Shown here: positions 1-7,931 of the stretch, one piece after another
Position numbering within the stretch: position 1 is the first letter of the stretch
Layout: every line of letters begins with the position of its first letter
Origin: an uncultured Opitutaceae bacterium
Lineage (GTDB): Bacteria; Verrucomicrobiota; Verrucomicrobiia; Opitutales; Opitutaceae
NCBI GenBank assembly: GCA_937902925.1
Contig: CALFNN010000094.1
Location: 1 to 52,121, forward strand
Direction of reading: 5' to 3'
DNA: 52,121 bases
Position numbers and translations under genes: made by a program
The notes under the pieces: model-generated
What the model was told of the DNA's origin: nothing
The model's input: only the letters and a program-made list of their open reading frames with translations
The model's database searches: none

Positions 1-19
1 CGACGGCGCTCATCCGCAG

Positions 20-113
20 GGTCGTCTCTCCGAGCCGACCTGGGTTGGCCCTAGCGATTTGACACCTGATTGAAGTCGGTGCCTTAAACCCAAGCCGGCT
101 CGGAGAGCCGGCC
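20..113. repeat. REP-like inverted doublet A
   Basis: Two 27-base arms at 20-46 and 87-113 are reverse complements at 23 of 27 positions, separated by 40 bases. Each arm is itself a small palindrome around a core reading CTCTCCGAG on one strand, so each can fold alone or pair with the other. The element fills most of the space before the first gene (1-165). The architecture resembles paired REP/BIME elements. Without a genome-wide copy count this is inference from structure. Confidence 0.55.
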
Positions 114-165
114 CCACCATCAACCGTCGCCCGCACTCTCAATCGCATCCGGCCGGCTCGCACCC

Positions 166-744
166 ATGCTCCGCAAATTTTCTCCAGTCCTGTTCGCCTC
201 GCTCGCCGTCATCGTCGGACCCGCGGCCCGCGCCGCGATCGAGTTCACCGGCATTCTCGTCATGCCGCAGCAAACCGTCTTCACGTTGCTCGACGATGCC
301 ACGGGCAAGTCCGCCTGGCACAAGCTGGGCGAGAGTTTCGCTGGCTACAATCTCACCGCTTACGACGCCAGGACCGACACCATCACTCTCACCAAGGACG
401 GCGTCACCACGCTCGTCCGCCTCAAGGACGCGAAGATCAAGTCCGCCCGCGTCGAGGTGTCCGGCACGTTCACAATCGGCGTCGGCAACAGCACCGAGGT
501 CAAACGCGCCACGCTCGTGCTCGGCGAAGAAACCGCATTTCCACTGAAGGACGGCTACGTCCTCCACCTGAAGCCGGAGCAGCGGCCCGATGGAAACATT
601 CTTTATCGTTCGTCGTTCGAGCGCCCGCGCCCCGACGGCACCACGGAGCGGCTCGCCGCGCCGGCGGTGATCGCGCGACCCACGGGCACGTTCAGCGTGA
701 AGATCGGCGATTTCGGATATTCGTTCGGTGTGAACTCGCCCTGA
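166..744 (+). CDS. Exported protein of unknown function
   Basis: The 192-residue product begins with a clear signal peptide (MLRKF, then a hydrophobic stretch, with cleavage likely after the AARA segment near residue 23). The mature part is about 170 residues, apparently all beta, with a WxxLGESFAGY segment and a short TLTKDG turn near residues 55-85. That pattern loosely recalls small beta domains of secretion or pilus accessory proteins, but I do not recognise the family. There are no cysteines or obvious catalytic motifs. The ATG start is supported by the signal peptide. It lies between two REP-like elements and precedes a GH31 gene on the same strand, so it may be the first gene of the carbohydrate array or unrelated to it. 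Confidence 0.75.
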   Translation: MLRKFSPVLFASLAVIVGPAARAAIEFTGILVMPQQTVFTLLDDATGKSAWHKLGESFAGYNLTAYDARTDTITLTKDGVTTLVRLKDAKIKSARVEVSGTFTIGVGNSTEVKRATLVLGEETAFPLKDGYVLHLKPEQRPDGNILYRSSFERPRPDGTTERLAAPAVIARPTGTFSVKIGDFGYSFGVNSP

Positions 745-761
745 AGCCCGGCGCAATGCGG

Positions 762-833
762 GTAGGGCCCGACCTCCGGGCGGGCCGTCAGGATTTCCGC
801 TTACCCCACGCCCGCCCAGAGGCCGGGCTCTAC
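762..833. repeat. REP-like inverted doublet B with GTAG head
   Basis: Arms at 762-785 and 810-833 are reverse complements at 21 of 24 positions, with a 24-base spacer. Each arm begins, in its own orientation, with GTAG followed by a GC-rich hairpin (GCCCG, short loop, CGGGC). A GTAG or GGAG tetranucleotide just 5' of a hairpin is the hallmark of REP sequences handled by RAYT (Y1/TnpA-REP) transposases. It sits between the first exported protein and the GH31 gene. The rest of the 745-946 gap shows nothing I can assign. Confidence 0.65.
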
Positions 834-946
834 GATCACAATCTCTTCAACATCCGTCCATCGCGCTCGGCTGCTCCCAATCCGACCGAAAAAGTCCTCG
901 TCGCACCAGTGGAAGAAGTGCCACGCTGCGTCACATCCAACGCTTC

Positions 947-3793
947 ATGCCCCCGCGCCTTCACTGGACTGCCCTTCGTTTTCTCGCGACCGCGCTCCTG
1001 CTATCCGGCGTGATCACGCATGTGACGGCCGCGGACGCTCCACCCGCCACCGCTCTGCGAACAACCGATCGTGGCGTAATCTGTCCCGCGCCCGGCGGCA
1101 CGTTGGAACTACAGGTTTGGGCCGACAACATCATCCGCGTGACGTTCTCGGCCGCCGTGGATTTTTCGAACCATCCCAGCCTGATGATCGAACCGCGGTC
1201 GCGTCCGCCCGTTCCCTGGACCCTCGTGCAGGACGATCGCACCGCGACGCTCAAGACCGCGAAGCTCCAGGCGCGAATCGACCGCGTGACCGGCGCGATC
1301 GCATTTTTCGACGCCGCCGACCGCACCATTCTCGCCGAGCAAGCCGCCGGCCGCTCGCTCACTCCCGCCGAGGTGCAGGGCGAAAAAACCTTCCACATCC
1401 GCCAGCAATGGGATGCGCCCGCGGGCGAATCGCTCTACGGCCTCGGCCAGCAGCAACTCGGCATTCTCGACCTCAAGGGCTACGATCTCGATCTCTGGCA
1501 GCGCAACACCCACGTCGTCGTGCCGTTTCTCGTTTCGAGCGCCGGCTATGGGATACTGTGGGACAATAATTCTTTTTCCCGCTTCGGCGATCTGCGCGAC
1601 TTCATTCCGATTCCGGCCGACCGGCTGCGCGATGCGACCGGGCAACCCGGCGGTCTCACCGTCGGAACGTTCACCCCCGCGGCCGCGGACACGCTCGAGA
1701 ATTCTCACGTCACCGCCGATCTCGGCCGCCCGGCCGGCAACTCGCGCGCCAGTTATCGCTGGTCCGGTGAAATCGCGCCCGACGAATCCGGCGACTACCA
1801 GTTCCAAACCTACGCCAACGGCGGCATCAAGGTCTGGCTCGACGGGAAACTCGTCATCGACCGCTGGCGCCAGAACTGGCTCCCCGACTACGATCAGGTG
1901 AAACTCCATCTCGATGCCGGCCGTCGCTACCCGATCAAGATCGAATCCGGCGGCGACCAGACTTCGACCATGCGTCTCCGCTGGAAAACGCCTTCATCCG
2001 ATACCGGCACGTCGTTGTGGTCGGAGGTCGGCGACGGCATCGACTACTATTTCGTCTACGGCCCCTCGCTCGACGAGGTCGTCGGCGGTTATCGCAACCT
2101 CACCGGCGAAGCGTCGCTCATGCCGCGCTGGGCGTTTGGCCTCTGGCAATCGCGGCAGCGCTACGAGACCGCCCGACAATCGCTCGACGTCGTCGCCGAA
2201 TACCGTCGCCGCGGCCTGCCGTTCGACAACATCGTCCAGGATTGGATGTATTGGCGCGAAAACGCCTGGGGCTCGCACGCCTTCGATCCCACGCGCTTTC
2301 CCGATCCCGACGCGTGGATCAAGTCCATCCACGAGCAGCACGCCCACCTGATGATTTCCGTCTGGGGAAAGTTTTATTCCGGCGACTATCCCGGCAACGA
2401 GAACTTCCGCGCCATGCAGCAGGCCGGCTATCTCTACACGCCCACGCTCACCGCGGGCACGCGCGACTGGGTCGGCCGCGGCGGCTACAACTATGCGTTC
2501 TACGACGCGTTCAATGCCGGCGCGCGCAAACTCTTCTGGGACCAGCTCAGCCCGGCGCTCTTCCATCGCGGCGTCGACGCGTGGTGGATGGACGCCACGG
2601 AGCCGGACGTCGTCCAACCGTCGCCCGCCACGCTTGAGACGATGCGCCAGTTCATCGGCCAGACGGCGCTCGGCCCCGCCTCGCGGGTGATGAACGCCTA
2701 CGCGCTGGAAAACAGCCGCGCCGTCTACGAAGGCCAGCGCGCCGAAAAGCCCGACCAGCGCGTCTTCATCCTCACGCGCTCGGGCTTCGCCGGCATCCAG
2801 CGCTACGCCACCGCCACCTGGTCCGGCGACATCACATCCACGTGGACCGCGTTCGATAAACAGATTCCCGCCGCGCTCGGCTACAGTCTGTCGGGCGTGC
2901 CGTATTGGACGATGGACATCGGCGGCTACACGATGCCCTCGCGCTTCTCCGCCCGCCAGCAAACCCCCGAAGCCGCCGAGGAATGGCGCGAGCTCAACGC
3001 CCGCTGGTTCGAGTTCGGGGCGTTCTGTCCGCTCACGCGGCTCCACGGCGAACAGCAGCCGCGCGAGCCATGGGCGTTCGGTGGCGATGCCGATCCCGCC
3101 TATCAGGCCATCGCGAAATTCGACCGGCTCCGCTACCGGCTCCTGCCCTACATCTACTCGCTGGCCGACGCCGCGACGCACGACGGCGGCACGATCATGC
3201 GCCCGCTCGTGATGGACTTTCCGCGCGACCCGGGCGCGCGCAACGTCACGGACGAATATCTCTTCGGCCCGGCGTTCCTCGTCGCACCCGTCACCCGCTA
3301 CCAGGCGCGCAGCCGCCCGGTCTATCTTCCGCCCGCGACGGGCGGCTGGTTCGATTTCTGGACCGGTCGCGCCGTCGCCGGCAATCAAACCATCGACGCG
3401 CCTGCGCCGTATGACGCGATGCCACTCCACATTCGCGCCGGCTCGATCATTCCCTTTGGGCCGGAGCTCCAATACGTCGACGAAAAGCCCGCCGATCCGA
3501 TCACGCTGTTCATCTACACGGGCGCCGATGGCGCGTTCAGCCTCTATGAGGACGACGGCACGACCTACGCCTACGAGCGCGGCGAGTTTGCCCGCATCCC
3601 GATCCGCTGGGACAACGCCGCTCGCACCCTCGTCCTGGGTCACCGCACCGGATCCTTTCCCGCCATGTGGATCGAGCGCACCATCGAGGTCGTGCTTGTG
3701 AGCCCCGACCGGCCGGTGCCGTTCTCCTTCGCGCCAAAAGTCGATCGCAGGATCCGCTACGACGGCAGCCCGGCCACGATCGCTTTCCAATAA
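947..3793 (+). CDS. Exported GH31 alpha-glycosidase (alpha-xylosidase-like) with PA14 domain
   Basis: A 948-residue glycoside hydrolase family 31 enzyme. Residues 1-28 form a signal peptide ending near THVTA. An N-terminal beta-sandwich precedes a PA14-type insert at about residues 235-358, marked by GDYQFQTYANGGIKVWLDG. The TIM barrel follows. The family signature WWMDATEPD places the catalytic nucleophile at Asp549, and the WSGD motif places the acid/base at Asp628. C-terminal beta domains end the protein. PA14 inserts at this position are known in GH31 alpha-xylosidases acting on xyloglucan oligosaccharides, so alpha-xylosidase is the leading guess, but alpha-glucosidase activity cannot be excluded. 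The ATG at 947 is chosen because it opens the signal peptide. The product is probably periplasmic or surface-located. Confidence 0.93.
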   Translation: MPPRLHWTALRFLATALLLSGVITHVTAADAPPATALRTTDRGVICPAPGGTLELQVWADNIIRVTFSAAVDFSNHPSLMIEPRSRPPVPWTLVQDDRTATLKTAKLQARIDRVTGAIAFFDAADRTILAEQAAGRSLTPAEVQGEKTFHIRQQWDAPAGESLYGLGQQQLGILDLKGYDLDLWQRNTHVVVPFLVSSAGYGILWDNNSFSRFGDLRDFIPIPADRLRDATGQPGGLTVGTFTPAAADTLENSHVTADLGRPAGNSRASYRWSGEIAPDESGDYQFQTYANGGIKVWLDGKLVIDRWRQNWLPDYDQVKLHLDAGRRYPIKIESGGDQTSTMRLRWKTPSSDTGTSLWSEVGDGIDYYFVYGPSLDEVVGGYRNLTGEASLMPRWAFGLWQSRQRYETARQSLDVVAEYRRRGLPFDNIVQDWMYWRENAWGSHAFDPTRFPDPDAWIKSIHEQHAHLMISVWGKFYSGDYPGNENFRAMQQAGYLYTPTLTAGTRDWVGRGGYNYAFYDAFNAGARKLFWDQLSPALFHRGVDAWWMDATEPDVVQPSPATLETMRQFIGQTALGPASRVMNAYALENSRAVYEGQRAEKPDQRVFILTRSGFAGIQRYATATWSGDITSTWTAFDKQIPAALGYSLSGVPYWTMDIGGYTMPSRFSARQQTPEAAEEWRELNARWFEFGAFCPLTRLHGEQQPREPWAFGGDADPAYQAIAKFDRLRYRLLPYIYSLADAATHDGGTIMRPLVMDFPRDPGARNVTDEYLFGPAFLVAPVTRYQARSRPVYLPPATGGWFDFWTGRAVAGNQTIDAPAPYDAMPLHIRAGSIIPFGPELQYVDEKPADPITLFIYTGADGAFSLYEDDGTTYAYERGEFARIPIRWDNAARTLVLGHRTGSFPAMWIERTIEVVLVSPDRPVPFSFAPKVDRRIRYDGSPATIAFQ

Positions 3794-3932
3794 CAGCCTT
3801 CTCTCGTTGAACTGTCCGAAAGCGTAGGCTTTCCCTCCGGTCGCGCCGCCCGGATAGTGTCACGGCGCATCCCGCAGCTTTCGCCCGTCCCCTGCGTCAG
3901 GCTGCCGGTCGCGTCGTCCCCTCCCCACTCCC

Positions 3933-5222
3933 GTGCCCGTTCCCGGCAAATTCCTTCTCTGGTCCGCCGTCTTCCTCGCCAGCTTCGCGCCGCGCGTTCT
4001 CGGCGCCGCCGAACCGCCCACCGAGTGGATCGACCCCGACACCGGCCATCGCATCGTCCGCCTCTCGCGCGAGCCGGAAAGCGCGAGCCTTTATTTCCAC
4101 CAAAATCCCTTCACGCCCGAGGGCGACAAGATGGTCTTCGCCACGCCCTCCGGCCTGTCGATGATCGATCTCAAGACCCACGAGATCAAACTCGTCGTGC
4201 CGGGCCTGAAGTATCGCGTGCAAAGCAGCGGCGGCGTCGAGGTCGGCCACAAGACCCGCCACGTTTACTACGACAAGGACGGCGCGATCTGGTCGACCGA
4301 TCTCGATACGCTGGCCACGCACGAGCTCGCCAAACTCCCACCCAACGCCTCGATGTCCGCCATCAACGCCGACGAAACTCTCGCCGTCGGCCTGCGCTAT
4401 GAAGGCGACCGCCCGGAAGGCGCCATCGGCTGGCCCGCGCCCGGCACGGTGATGCGCGCTCCGGACGGCCATGAACTCACCTTTGCCGAGCAGCGCGAGG
4501 TTCTGCTCAACAACCGCCTCAACCAGCGCGTCCCGATGAGCCTCTTCACGGTCGATCTCCGCGACGGCAAAATCGTGACCTTCAACCACACCACCGACTG
4601 GCTCGGCCACGTGCAGTTTTCCCCGACCGATCCCGGCCTCGTCATGTTCTGCCACGAGGGCCCGTGGCACATGGTCGACCGGCTCTGGTCCATCCGCACC
4701 GACGGCACCGGCCTCACCAAGCTCCACACGCGCACCATGAACATGGAGATCGCCGGCCATGAATTTTTCGCGCCCGACGGCAAGTCGATGTGGTATGACC
4801 TGCAGACGCCGCGCGGCGTCGACTTCTGGGTCGCCGGCTACGAGTTCGCGACCGGCAAGCGCACCTGGTATCACCTCGATCGCAACGAGTGGTCCGTCCA
4901 TTTCAACATCTCCCCCGACGGCAAACTCTTCGCGGGCGATGGTGGCGATTCCGAGATGGTCGCGCATGCGCCCGACGGCAAATGGCTCTACCTCTTCCAC
5001 CCCGAGCGCGTGCCCGACGTCGCCGGCATCAGGAATCCCGACTCCGGCGGCCTGGTCGATGCCGGCGTCTTCCGCGCCGAGCGCCTCGTCAACATGGCGA
5101 AACACAACTACCAACTCGAACCCAACGTCCACTTCACGCCCGATATGAAATGGATCGTCTTCCGCTCGAACATGCACGGCCCGATGCACGTCTACGCCGT
5201 GGAAATCGCCAAAGCCCGCTGA
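3933..5222 (+). CDS. Exported oligogalacturonate lyase-like protein (PL22), copy 1
   Basis: The 429-residue product belongs to the oligogalacturonate lyase (PL22) beta-propeller family, which cleaves unsaturated or saturated digalacturonate by beta-elimination with a divalent metal. Family landmarks are TEWIDPDTGHRIVRLS near the N-terminus, FSPTDPGLVMFCHEGPWH and MEIAGHEFF in the middle, and a Gln/His-containing QLEPNVHFTPD near the C-terminus; the conserved His/Gln residues are the expected catalytic and metal ligands. It starts at a GTG immediately before a signal peptide (KFLLWSAVFLASFAPRVLGA). Characterised PL22 enzymes are largely cytoplasmic, so predicted export is unusual. A second copy with a long insert lies at 13497-14936. 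Whether this copy is active is not shown. Confidence 0.88.
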   Translation: MPVPGKFLLWSAVFLASFAPRVLGAAEPPTEWIDPDTGHRIVRLSREPESASLYFHQNPFTPEGDKMVFATPSGLSMIDLKTHEIKLVVPGLKYRVQSSGGVEVGHKTRHVYYDKDGAIWSTDLDTLATHELAKLPPNASMSAINADETLAVGLRYEGDRPEGAIGWPAPGTVMRAPDGHELTFAEQREVLLNNRLNQRVPMSLFTVDLRDGKIVTFNHTTDWLGHVQFSPTDPGLVMFCHEGPWHMVDRLWSIRTDGTGLTKLHTRTMNMEIAGHEFFAPDGKSMWYDLQTPRGVDFWVAGYEFATGKRTWYHLDRNEWSVHFNISPDGKLFAGDGGDSEMVAHAPDGKWLYLFHPERVPDVAGIRNPDSGGLVDAGVFRAERLVNMAKHNYQLEPNVHFTPDMKWIVFRSNMHGPMHVYAVEIAKAR

Positions 5223-5276
5223 CCATCGCACTTTCGCTTCGACTGCCTATCCGTTCACCCGCAACCAGAAATCCCA

Positions 5277-6044
5277 ATGAAGAAATTAATCCTCCCCTCG
5301 CTCGCCGCGGTCTTCGCCGTGGCGATTTCGCACGCCGCGCCGTCCGACGACGTTTCCGCGGCCGCCAAGAAACTCGCCGATGCCGCCAACTATACCTGGA
5401 GCCGCACGACCGAAAACGCCGGCGGTGGCGGCAGCCGTGGCGGATTCGGCGGCGGCCCGATGACCGGAATGACCGAGAAAGACGGCTATACGATCACGAC
5501 TCGCCAGGGCCAGAACGGCTCGCTGTCCACGGTGCGCAAGGGCGATTCGTTCGCCACGCAGAATTTCCAGAGTGGTGAGTGGATGTCCGCGGAAGAGATG
5601 CGCCAGCAATTCGCCGGCCGGGGAGGTGGCGGCGGTGGTGGTGGTGGCGCCGGTGGCGGTCGCGGCCGCGGTGGATTCGGCTTTGGCGGCGGCAATCAGA
5701 TGAATCCCGCCGAGGAAGTCGCCGCGCTCGTCAAGGAGGCGAAGGACCTGAAGTCCGCCGACGGCGCGATTTCGGGCGACTTGACCGACGAGGCGGTTGC
5801 CGCGCGTCTCAGCTTCGGCGGCCGCGGTGGCCAGGCTCCCGCCGCGCCGAAAAACGCCATGGGCTCGGTCAAGTTCTGGGTCAAGGACGGCATGATCGCC
5901 AAATACGAGGTGCACGTGAAAGGCACCGTCGCCGGTCGCAACGGTGAGATGGAGCGCGACACGACCACAACCACCGAGATCAAGGATGTCGGCACGACCA
6001 AGGTCGAGGTGCCGGACGGTGCGAAGAAAAAACTCGGTGCGTAA
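5277..6044 (+). CDS. Exported Gly-rich protein of unknown function
   Basis: 255 residues with a signal peptide (MKKLILPSLAAVFAVAISHA). Two glycine/arginine-rich low-complexity stretches interrupt it, a short one near residues 48-60 and a long one near residues 114-140 with runs of Gly and GRGRGG. The C-terminal part (about residues 195-255) reads like a beta sheet, with FWVKDGMIAKYEVHVKG and an EVPDGAKKK ending, a pattern resembling LolA/LppX-fold proteins; that resemblance is only by eye. It lies 54 bases after the first PL22 gene and 80 before the first esterase gene, so it probably shares their transcript. I assign no function. Confidence 0.75.
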   Translation: MKKLILPSLAAVFAVAISHAAPSDDVSAAAKKLADAANYTWSRTTENAGGGGSRGGFGGGPMTGMTEKDGYTITTRQGQNGSLSTVRKGDSFATQNFQSGEWMSAEEMRQQFAGRGGGGGGGGGAGGGRGRGGFGFGGGNQMNPAEEVAALVKEAKDLKSADGAISGDLTDEAVAARLSFGGRGGQAPAAPKNAMGSVKFWVKDGMIAKYEVHVKGTVAGRNGEMERDTTTTTEIKDVGTTKVEVPDGAKKKLGA

Positions 6045-6124
6045 GCCCGCGGTTTGTCGTTAGGTTTTTGCCGCCCGGCAGCGCATTGGTCGCGCTGCCG
6101 GCGGTCTTGCTTTCCCCGCCCCCA

Positions 6125-7030
6125 ATGAAAACTCCCGCCGTTGCCCTGCTCCTCATCGCCGTCGCGTTCGCGCGTCTGTCGGCCGCCGACTACTCGGCCG
6201 CCGCCCAAAAACTCCTCGCTGCGAATCCCGAACCTGTCGTCCCGCTCTGGCCCAACGGCGCGCCCGGCTCCGAAGCGCGCAAGGACGAGCCCGAGAAGGT
6301 CGTCGGCAACAGCGTTTCGAACATCCATTTTCCCACGCTGACGATTTTTCTTCCCGCCAAGGACACCGCCACCGGCGTCGCCGTCGTCGTGTGCCCCGGC
6401 GGCGGCCACCGGAATCTCGTCATGCAAAAGGAGGGCTACGACATCGCGAAGTGGCTCGCCAGCCATGGCATCGCCGGCTTCGTCCTGAAGAACCGCCTCG
6501 CGAACGACGACGCCACTCCGGCCGGCACCCCGCAACCCTACACGGTCGAGCGTGACGCCCTCGCCGATGCGCAGCGCGCCATCCGCCTCATCCGCAGCCG
6601 TGCCGCCGAGTGGGGCGTCAATCCCGCCAACGTCGGCATCATGGGTTTTTCCGCCGGTGGCGAAGTCACCGCCGTCGCCGCCATGCATCCCGACGCCGGC
6701 AATCCTTCCGCGCCCGATCCCATCGATCGCCTCGATGCGCGTCCCGCGTTTCAAGGTCTCATCTATCCCGGTCAGGCGCAGAAGATCAAACCCGAGAAGG
6801 GCGCGCCGCCGGCGTTTCTCGCCTGCGGCGCCGACGACCGTCCCGATATTTCCGAAGGCGTGCCACGGGCCTACCTGCTCTTCAAGCAGGCGGGCGTGCC
6901 CGTCGAGATGCACGTCTATGCCGGCGTCGGCCACGGCTTCGGCCTTCGCCCCGGTCCCGCCCATGGCTGGCCCGATCGGTTTCGCGAATGGCTCGTGAAC
7001 CAGAAATTCATCGCGGCCCCCGCGCCCTGA
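6125..7030 (+). CDS. Exported alpha/beta-hydrolase, acetyl xylan esterase-like, copy 1
   Basis: 301 residues from the ATG at 6125, preferred over an upstream in-frame start because it opens a signal peptide (MKTPAVALLLIAVAFARLSA). It is a serine alpha/beta-hydrolase of the acetyl xylan esterase/BD-FAE type. Landmarks are PLWPNGAPGSEA near the N-terminus, the oxyanion-hole segment CPGGGH, the nucleophile elbow GFSAGG (Ser176), an Asp in ACGADDRPD and a His in GVGHGFG near the C-terminus. It is the first of three tandem paralogs with 9- and 4-base gaps, and likely deacetylates plant cell-wall oligosaccharides. Substrate is inferred from context with CE12 and PL22 genes. Confidence 0.87.
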   Translation: MKTPAVALLLIAVAFARLSAADYSAAAQKLLAANPEPVVPLWPNGAPGSEARKDEPEKVVGNSVSNIHFPTLTIFLPAKDTATGVAVVVCPGGGHRNLVMQKEGYDIAKWLASHGIAGFVLKNRLANDDATPAGTPQPYTVERDALADAQRAIRLIRSRAAEWGVNPANVGIMGFSAGGEVTAVAAMHPDAGNPSAPDPIDRLDARPAFQGLIYPGQAQKIKPEKGAPPAFLACGADDRPDISEGVPRAYLLFKQAGVPVEMHVYAGVGHGFGLRPGPAHGWPDRFREWLVNQKFIAAPAP

Positions 7031-7039
7031 CTCCCCGCC

Positions 7040-7927
7040 ATGCCTCGCGTCAGATTCATTCCGGTCCTCGCCGTCGCGCTGGCATTGACGGCGAACGCGT
7101 TCGCGGCAGACGCGCATCCAGTCGTGTCGCTCTGGCCCGATGGCGCGCCGGGTTCCGCGGCCCGCCGCGCCGAAGCCGAGCACGTCGCCGCCAACGGCGC
7201 GGTCTCGAACATCCACAATCCCACGCTCACCGTTTATCTGCCTTCGCGGGAAACCGCCACCGGCGCCGCCGTCGTCATCGCGCCCGGCGGCGCGCATCGT
7301 TTTCTCACGATCGCGAGCGAGGGCTACAACGTCGGCCAGTGGCTCGCCGCCCACGGCATCGCCGGCTTCGTGCTGAAATACCGGCTCGCCCACGACGACT
7401 CCAATCCCGCCGGCACCCCGCAGCCCTACACCATCGAGGGCGACGCCCTCGCCGACGCCCAGCGCGCCATCCGTCTCATTCGCAGCCGTGCCACCGAGTG
7501 GCACGTTAATCCCGCCGCCGTTGGCATCCTCGGGTTTTCCGCGGGCGGCGAGGTGGCCGCGCTCGCCGCGATGCGTCCCGCGCCCGGCCAACCCGGCGCC
7601 ACCGATCCCATCGAGCGGGAAAACTCCCGGCCCGATTTTCAAGCGCTGGTTTATCCCGGCCAGTCCGGAAAAATTCTTCCCGCCAAGGATTCACCGCCCG
7701 CGTTCCTCGCTTGCGGCGCCAATGACCGTCCCGACATCGCCGAGGGCCTGCCAGCGGTTTACCTGCGATTCAAAGAGGCCGGTGTCCCTGTCGAAATCCA
7801 CATCTTCGCCGGCGTCGGCCATGGCTTCGGTTACCGTCCGGAGCGGCCCTCCGGATCGAGCAGCTGGCCGGAATGCTTCCGCGATTTTCTCGCCTTCCGA
7901 AAATTCCTGTCCGCCCCGACCCCCTGA
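7040..7927 (+). CDS. Exported alpha/beta-hydrolase, acetyl xylan esterase-like, copy 2
   Basis: 295 residues, closely similar to the preceding gene along its whole length. A signal peptide (RFIPVLAVALALTANAFA) is followed by SLWPDGAPGS, the oxyanion segment APGGAH, the elbow GFSAGG with Ser167, ACGANDRPD with the acid residue, and GVGHGFGYRP with the catalytic His. It begins only 9 bases after copy 1, so translational coupling is likely. The oxyanion motif differs slightly (GGAH rather than GGGH). I infer a tandem duplicate acting on a related acetylated or feruloylated substrate; specificity cannot be read from sequence. Confidence 0.87.
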   Translation: MPRVRFIPVLAVALALTANAFAADAHPVVSLWPDGAPGSAARRAEAEHVAANGAVSNIHNPTLTVYLPSRETATGAAVVIAPGGAHRFLTIASEGYNVGQWLAAHGIAGFVLKYRLAHDDSNPAGTPQPYTIEGDALADAQRAIRLIRSRATEWHVNPAAVGILGFSAGGEVAALAAMRPAPGQPGATDPIERENSRPDFQALVYPGQSGKILPAKDSPPAFLACGANDRPDIAEGLPAVYLRFKEAGVPVEIHIFAGVGHGFGYRPERPSGSSSWPECFRDFLAFRKFLSAPTP

Positions 7928-7931
7928 TCCC

